DNA of 10,747 bases from Lachnospiraceae bacterium (GTDB taxonomy: Bacteria > Bacillota_A > Clostridia > Lachnospirales > Lachnospiraceae): NCBI GenBank assembly GCA_017960415.1, contig JAGCZE010000139.1, positions 1 to 10,747 of the forward strand, in the 5' to 3' direction. Shown piece by piece: positions 6,561 to 10,747 of the stretch. Under the pieces are notes generated by a model, which was not told where the DNA came from, made no database searches, and saw only the letters and a list, made by a program, of their open reading frames with translations. The stretch's first letter is position 1, and every line of letters starts with the position of its first letter. A program made the translations under genes and the position numbers.

Positions 6561-7598
6561 ATGGAGAATTCACATTCTGCAAGCTATGCGGCTGCGGGAG
6601 TCAATATCGAGGCCGGTTACGAAGGCGTTAAGCTTATGAAAAAGCATGTGGAGCGCACTGTCATACCGGGCGTGGTTTCCGGTATAGGAGGATTCGGCGG
6701 GTTATTTTCACCCGATATTACCGGAATGAGCGAGCCGGTGCTGGTATCAGGTACGGACGGAGTAGGCACGAAGCAGAGGATAGCGCAGCTTGCGGGAATA
6801 CACAATACCGTAGGTATCGATTGTGTGGCAATGTGTGTCAACGATATTATCTGTTGCGGTGCGAAGCCCATATTCTTCCTTGACTATATTGCCATAGGAA
6901 AGAACGATCCGGTCAAAGTCGCTTCACTCGTTGAAGGCGTTGCGGAAGGTTGCGTACAGGCAGGTTGTGCCCTGATAGGCGGCGAGACTGCAGAGCATCC
7001 GGGTACGATGCAGCCGGATGATTATGATCTGGCAGGTTTTTCTGTGGGCATAGTAGATAAGAAAGACATTATCGACAATACAAAGATGACCAAGGGCGAT
7101 GCGGTTATAGCACTTGCATCGAGCGGAATCCATTCCAACGGTTTTTCTCTGGTCAGAAAAGTATTTGATATAGAAAATGCAGATCTGAATGCATATGTGG
7201 ATGAGCTCGGAACAACTCTCGGAAAAGCTCTTCTCACACCTACAAAGATATACGTAAAGCCGGTTCTGGAGCTGATGAAGACGGTCAATGTCAAAGGCAT
7301 CAGTCATATTACGGGCGGCGGATTTTATGAGAATATCCCGAGGAGCATTCCCGACGGACTGACAGCAGTGATCGACAAGTCGGCGGTGAAGACACCCGCT
7401 GTGTTTGCGTTGCTGCAGAAGAAGGGTGATATCCCCGAGCGTGACATGTTCAATACTTTCAATATGGGCGTCGGAATGAGCATCGTTGTTCCGAAGGAAA
7501 GCGCGGATGAGGCCGTAAATGTACTTAAGGCATGCGGCGAGGATGCTTATGTTATCGGTGAGATCACTGAAGGAAGCGACAAGATCATACTTGAGTAA
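6561..7598 (+). CDS. purM: Phosphoribosylformylglycinamidine cyclo-ligase (AIR synthetase)
   Basis: PurM closes the imidazole ring, converting FGAM plus ATP to AIR. The product from ATG 6561 is 345 residues, the standard size. The N-terminal [11 protein letters not shown] (9-19) is the usual opening. The ATP/substrate motif SGTDGVGTK is at 63-71, [12 protein letters not shown] at 137-148 and ITGGG at 250-254, all characteristic of AIR synthetases. The ribosome binding site selects ATG 6561 over an upstream TTG. It lies 155 bases after purF and 29 bases before purN, consistent with one operon. Its product AIR is the substrate of the PurK/PurE step, and its substrate comes from the PurL encoded at the right end. 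Nothing appears broken. Confidence 0.97.
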   Translation: MENSHSASYAAAGVNIEAGYEGVKLMKKHVERTVIPGVVSGIGGFGGLFSPDITGMSEPVLVSGTDGVGTKQRIAQLAGIHNTVGIDCVAMCVNDIICCGAKPIFFLDYIAIGKNDPVKVASLVEGVAEGCVQAGCALIGGETAEHPGTMQPDDYDLAGFSVGIVDKKDIIDNTKMTKGDAVIALASSGIHSNGFSLVRKVFDIENADLNAYVDELGTTLGKALLTPTKIYVKPVLELMKTVNVKGISHITGGGFYENIPRSIPDGLTAVIDKSAVKTPAVFALLQKKGDIPERDMFNTFNMGVGMSIVVPKESADEAVNVLKACGEDAYVIGEITEGSDKIILE

Positions 7599-7627
7599 GG
7601 TGCGGACATTTTCGGGAGAGATACATA

Positions 7628-8374
7628 ATGGAGAAGAAGGTTAAGATAGCGGTTTTTGTTTCGGGCGGAGGAACCAACCTGCAGGCGCTGATCGATGCGC
7701 AGCAGCGGGGTGAACTGCACAGCGGGAAGATCGAGCTTGTAATTTCCAACAAGGAAGGAGCCTATGCGCTTGAGCGGGCTCAAAAAGCCGGGATCGAGAC
7801 ACTTACGATCTTGAAGAAGAAAAGCAGCGGTTGTACTGAAGGTACAGTGAAAAACGGTAGTGCAGATGGTAAAGCAAGCACCGGAAATGAAGAAAAAACC
7901 GGAAACATTGGAAATGCCGAAACAACAGGAGCAGCCGGGAACGTACAGAATCCCCCGGAGATCAGTCCGCAGGCAGATTTTGAGAACCTCCTGGTTGCGG
8001 CGCTCGAGGAACACGGGATAGAGCTGATCATCCTCGCGGGTTTCATGAGCATACTGTCGGCAGATTTCACGTGCAGGTATCCCGAGCGTATCATCAATGT
8101 GCATCCGGCGCTGATACCTTCTTTCTGCGGAAAAGGCTTCTACGGACTGAAGGTTCATGAAGCCGCACTTGAGTACGGTGTTAAGGTTACGGGAGCTACG
8201 GTCCATTTCGTCAATGAGATCCCGGACGGCGGCAGGATCATAGCCCAGAAGGCGGTTTACATCGAGGAAGGCGATACACCCGAGATCTTGCAGAAACGTG
8301 TAATGGAGCAGGCCGAGTGGATACTGCTTCCGAAGGCGGCAGAGGAAGTGTGTGCCGGGATATTAAAAAGCTAA
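7628..8374 (+). CDS. purN: Phosphoribosylglycinamide formyltransferase with low-complexity insertion
   Basis: PurN transfers the formyl group of 10-formyl-tetrahydrofolate to GAR, giving FGAR. The product is 248 residues, about 40-50 longer than usual. Family motifs are present: FVSGGGTNLQA (10-20), the phosphate-binding N-terminus; AGFMSILS (137-144); catalytic Asn157 and His159 in INVHPALIPSF; and Asp200 in the DGG motif following TVHFVNE. The extra length is one block at about residues 66-114 (bases 7823-7969), rich in Gly, Asn, Thr, Glu, Lys and Ala, in the surface region that in E. coli PurN holds the short ASAFDSREAYD segment. The frame remains open across it and both flanks keep the family sequence, so the enzyme is probably active. 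GGGAG at 7614-7618 precedes ATG 7628 by 9 bases. It lies 29 bases after purM and 50 before purD. Confidence 0.95.
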   Translation: MEKKVKIAVFVSGGGTNLQALIDAQQRGELHSGKIELVISNKEGAYALERAQKAGIETLTILKKKSSGCTEGTVKNGSADGKASTGNEEKTGNIGNAETTGAAGNVQNPPEISPQADFENLLVAALEEHGIELIILAGFMSILSADFTCRYPERIINVHPALIPSFCGKGFYGLKVHEAALEYGVKVTGATVHFVNEIPDGGRIIAQKAVYIEEGDTPEILQKRVMEQAEWILLPKAAEEVCAGILKS

Positions 8375-8409
8375 ATACAACGGGATTTTTATAACAAGGA
8401 GAACGGTTT

Positions 8410-8415
8410 AGGAGG
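8410..8415 (+). promoter_or_regulatory. purD ribosome binding site with TTG start
   Basis: AGGAGG lies 9 bases before TTG 8425 and 18 before the next in-frame ATG (8434), so it supports a TTG start. A second Shine-Dalgarno-like AAGGAG sits at 8396-8401 with no usable start codon after it. Confidence 0.8.
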
Positions 8416-8424
8416 ACTTGCAAA

Positions 8425-9696
8425 TTGAATATCATGGTTATCGGCGGTGGGGGCCGCGAACACGCTATCATCAAGAAACTTAAGGAAAACAAGACGGTTG
8501 AAAAGATATATGCGCTTCCCGGAAACGGTGGGATTGCAAGGGATGCCGAGTGCTTTCCGATCAAGGCTATGGATTTTGACGGGATAGTGAAGTTTACCGA
8601 AGAACATAAGGTTGATTATTGTGTGGTTGCACCGGATGATCCGCTGGCAGGAGGCCTTGTTGACATCCTTCAGGAAAAGGGCATTCCCTGCTTCGGACCT
8701 ACAAAGGCGGCTGCAATCATCGAAGGAAGCAAGGCATTTTCGAAGGATCTGATGAAGAAATACGGAATCCCGACTGCGGCTTATGAAGTATTTACTGACA
8801 TTGGTGAAGCGATCAATTATCTTGATACAGCTGCGATGCCGATTGTTGTAAAGGCCGACGGACTTGCGCTCGGAAAGGGCGTGATTATCTGCCGGGATAA
8901 GCATGAAGCCAAGGAAGCGGTCCTTTCGATGATGCAGGACAGGAAATTCGGTGACAGCGGCAGCAAGGTTGTTATCGAGGAATTCCTTGAAGGTCCCGAG
9001 GTTTCGGTGCTGGCTTTTACCGACGGAGAGACCGTGAAGCCGATGGTGAGCTCCATGGATCACAAACGTGCGGGCGATAACGATACGGGCCTGAATACGG
9101 GCGGTATGGGCACAATAGCTCCGAACCCGTTCTATACCAGGCAGATTGCCGATGAATGCATGGAAAAGATATTCCTGCCTACGATCAGGGCTATGAAGAA
9201 GGAAGGCAGGACCTTTAAGGGATGCCTGTATTTCGGACTTATGATCACGAAGAATGGGCCGAAGGTGATCGAATATAACTGCCGTTTCGGAGATCCGGAG
9301 ACACAGGTTGTCCTGCCGCTGCTTGAGAGCGACCTGCTTGAGATCATGCAGGCGGTGACCGAAGGAAGGCTCGACAAGACAGATGTGAAGTTCAGTCTCG
9401 GGAGCGCCTGCTGCGTCATTATGGCGTCGAAGGGATATCCCGGGAATTATGAAAAGGGATTCGAGATTACCGTCGATGATGAGAGCGTATTTGACAAAAT
9501 GTACGTGGCCGGTGCGAAGAAACTCGGCAGGCAGCTGCTTACGAACGGCGGAAGGGTGCTTGGCATGACAGCTACGGCACCGACCTTAAAGACTGCGGTG
9601 GAGAAGGCATACGAACTGGTGGACAAGGTTCATTTCGATAATGAATATTACAGACACGACATCGGTGCCAGAGCATTGAAGAGAAGCGTTTTATGA
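8425..9696 (+). CDS. purD: Phosphoribosylamine-glycine ligase (GAR synthetase)
   Basis: PurD joins glycine to phosphoribosylamine with ATP, making GAR; it is an ATP-grasp enzyme acting right after PurF. The 423-residue product has the normal length. The N-terminal MNIMVIGGGGREHAI (1-15) is the family signature and requires the TTG start at 8425. Further landmarks are FGPTKAAAIIEGSKAFSK (90-107), the ATP-grasp region VVKADGLALGKGV (141-153), DHKRAGDNDTGLNTGGMG (212-229), and the metal/nucleotide motif YNCRFGDPETQ (284-294). The usual VGPEAPL loop reads VAPDDPL (68-74), a conservative acidic swap. It lies 50 bases after purN and 67 before purL. A TTG start may lower translation relative to its neighbours (inference), notable because phosphoribosylamine is very short-lived and PurD must capture it quickly. 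Confidence 0.96.
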   Translation: MNIMVIGGGGREHAIIKKLKENKTVEKIYALPGNGGIARDAECFPIKAMDFDGIVKFTEEHKVDYCVVAPDDPLAGGLVDILQEKGIPCFGPTKAAAIIEGSKAFSKDLMKKYGIPTAAYEVFTDIGEAINYLDTAAMPIVVKADGLALGKGVIICRDKHEAKEAVLSMMQDRKFGDSGSKVVIEEFLEGPEVSVLAFTDGETVKPMVSSMDHKRAGDNDTGLNTGGMGTIAPNPFYTRQIADECMEKIFLPTIRAMKKEGRTFKGCLYFGLMITKNGPKVIEYNCRFGDPETQVVLPLLESDLLEIMQAVTEGRLDKTDVKFSLGSACCVIMASKGYPGNYEKGFEITVDDESVFDKMYVAGAKKLGRQLLTNGGRVLGMTATAPTLKTAVEKAYELVDKVHFDNEYYRHDIGARALKRSVL

Positions 9697-9763
9697 GGAG
9701 CAGGATTTAAGATCACTCGGATGTTATTGTGACAATCAGGCAAATAAAGGAGCAAAACCGGTT

Positions 9764-10747
9764 ATGGTATACAGAATCTTTGTTGAAAAAAGAAAAGAGC
9801 TTGCACTTGAGGCGAAGGCACTGTTAAATGATGCGAAGATGCTGCTTGGCATTGAGAAGCTGAATGATGTCAGGATCTTTAACAGATATGACGTTGAGAA
9901 TATTGATGAGGAGACTTTTGAACGCTCAAAGGCAACCGTCTTTTCGGAACCACAGCTCGATGTTGTGAGTGGAGAACTTGATGAAGCACTGAAAAAGAAC
10001 ACTGTTCCTGTGGCGACCGGAGAAAAAGTAGAAGATGCCGTAGGCACAGACAACAGCGATAAAGGCAATGTCACTGTCTTTGCGGTCGAATATCTGCCCG
10101 GACAGTTTGACCAGCGTGCGGATTCGGCAGCCCAGTGTATCCAGATCATTTCCCAAAAGGAACGCCCTCTGGTACGTTCCGCCAGGGTTTATGTGCTGTA
10201 CGGCAATATTACCGATGCGGATCTTGCAGCGATCAAGAATTATGTCATCAACCCCGTGGAAGCCCGTGAAGCCACTCTTGACAAGCCTGAGACGCTGGCG
10301 GCGGTATATCCGGTTCCTTCGAAGGTTGAAATTGTTGAAGGCTTCATCGATATGAAGCGCGATGAGCTTGAGGCAATGCTCAAAAAGCTCGGACTGGCGA
10401 TGGATACAGACGATCTTGAGTTCTGCCGCAGCTACTTTGCCGGTGAGAAGCGTAATCCCACTATTACCGAGATCAGGATGATCGACACTTACTGGTCGGA
10501 TCATTGCAGACATACGACCTTCGGAACAATTATAGATAATGTAAAGTTCGAGGATCCCGAGATAGAGAAGGCATACAAGCATTATCTTGCCACGAGGGAT
10601 GAACTCGGCCGTTCTTCGAAACCCATTTGTCTGATGGATATAGCGACGATAGCCGCAAAATACCTCAGGAAGAACGGAATGCTCGACAAGCTTGACGAAT
10701 CCGAGGAGATCAATGCCTGCACGGTAAGGATCGAAGTCGAAAATGAC
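9764..10747 (+). CDS. purL: Phosphoribosylformylglycinamidine synthase PurL, N-terminal part
   Basis: PurL converts FGAR, glutamine and ATP to FGAM. The 328 codons seen are the N-terminus of the long single-chain form (about 1,250 residues, with its own C-terminal glutaminase domain expected beyond the window). The start MVYRIFVEKR follows AAGGAG at 9747-9752 by 11 bases. Recognisable parts are the N-terminal PurS-like domain (about 1-60, with NRYDVE at 40-45 and VFSEP at 59-63), FAVEYLPGQFDQRADSAAQ (106-124), and TEIRMIDTYWSDHCRHTTF (235-253), whose SDHCRHTTF is the conserved active-site signature of the FGAM synthase catalytic domain. A polar Glu/Asp/Lys/Asn-rich linker at about 70-104 seems longer than I recall for relatives. 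The frame is open to the last base. It is the last gene of the visible purine cluster. Confidence 0.95.
   Translation, partial: MVYRIFVEKRKELALEAKALLNDAKMLLGIEKLNDVRIFNRYDVENIDEETFERSKATVFSEPQLDVVSGELDEALKKNTVPVATGEKVEDAVGTDNSDKGNVTVFAVEYLPGQFDQRADSAAQCIQIISQKERPLVRSARVYVLYGNITDADLAAIKNYVINPVEAREATLDKPETLAAVYPVPSKVEIVEGFIDMKRDELEAMLKKLGLAMDTDDLEFCRSYFAGEKRNPTITEIRMIDTYWSDHCRHTTFGTIIDNVKFEDPEIEKAYKHYLATRDELGRSSKPICLMDIATIAAKYLRKNGMLDKLDESEEINACTVRIEVEND

Noticed and set aside
8389..9063. Antisense open frame opposite purD
   Set aside because: Shadow of purD codon use; no family similarity or start signal.

Overview
The window reads as chromosomal DNA from an anaerobic Firmicute of the class Clostridia, most likely a Lachnospiraceae-type organism (inference). 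The reasons are strong AGGAGG-type ribosome binding sites, GAAC-N4-GTTC LexA operators of the Gram-positive type, a recA-recX pair, and a clostridial purine cluster with a long single-chain PurL and a divergent PurF. Every gene is on the + strand. I see no tRNA, rRNA, CRISPR array, transposon or phage gene.

Layout. Bases 1-385 hold the 3' end of a sugar phosphate isomerase/epimerase-like TIM-barrel gene, followed by a strong inverted repeat. Bases 514-585 form a recA promoter bracketed by two LexA boxes. recA (607-1698) and recX (1804-2481) follow and end at an intrinsic terminator (2576-2605). A 316-base gap (2482-2797) then carries that terminator, a good sigma-A-type promoter (2632-2660) and a second terminator-like hairpin inside the transcribed leader. 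It leads into a purine block: guaB, purE, a purF homologue, purM, purN, purD and the first 328 codons of purL, which runs off the right edge.

How the genes work together. The purF homologue through purE encode steps of IMP synthesis: PRPP to phosphoribosylamine (PurF), GAR (PurD), FGAR (PurN), FGAM (PurL), AIR (PurM), then the carboxylation step (PurE). GuaB then diverts IMP to XMP for guanine nucleotides. purK, purC, purB and purH are not seen here.

Points that stand out: (1) the PurF homologue has Gly where the N-terminal catalytic Cys should be and has lost most other glutamine-site residues, while keeping its phosphoribosyltransferase motif and four candidate Fe-S cysteines; (2) the guaB leader holds a perfect 11-bp inverted repeat running directly into seven T's, a candidate attenuator or riboswitch expression platform; (3) GuaB closely resembles the Tritrichomonas foetus type of IMP dehydrogenase, with identical catalytic residue numbering; (4) PurN carries a low-complexity insertion of about 50 residues; (5) the purE-purF spacer holds phased direct repeats.
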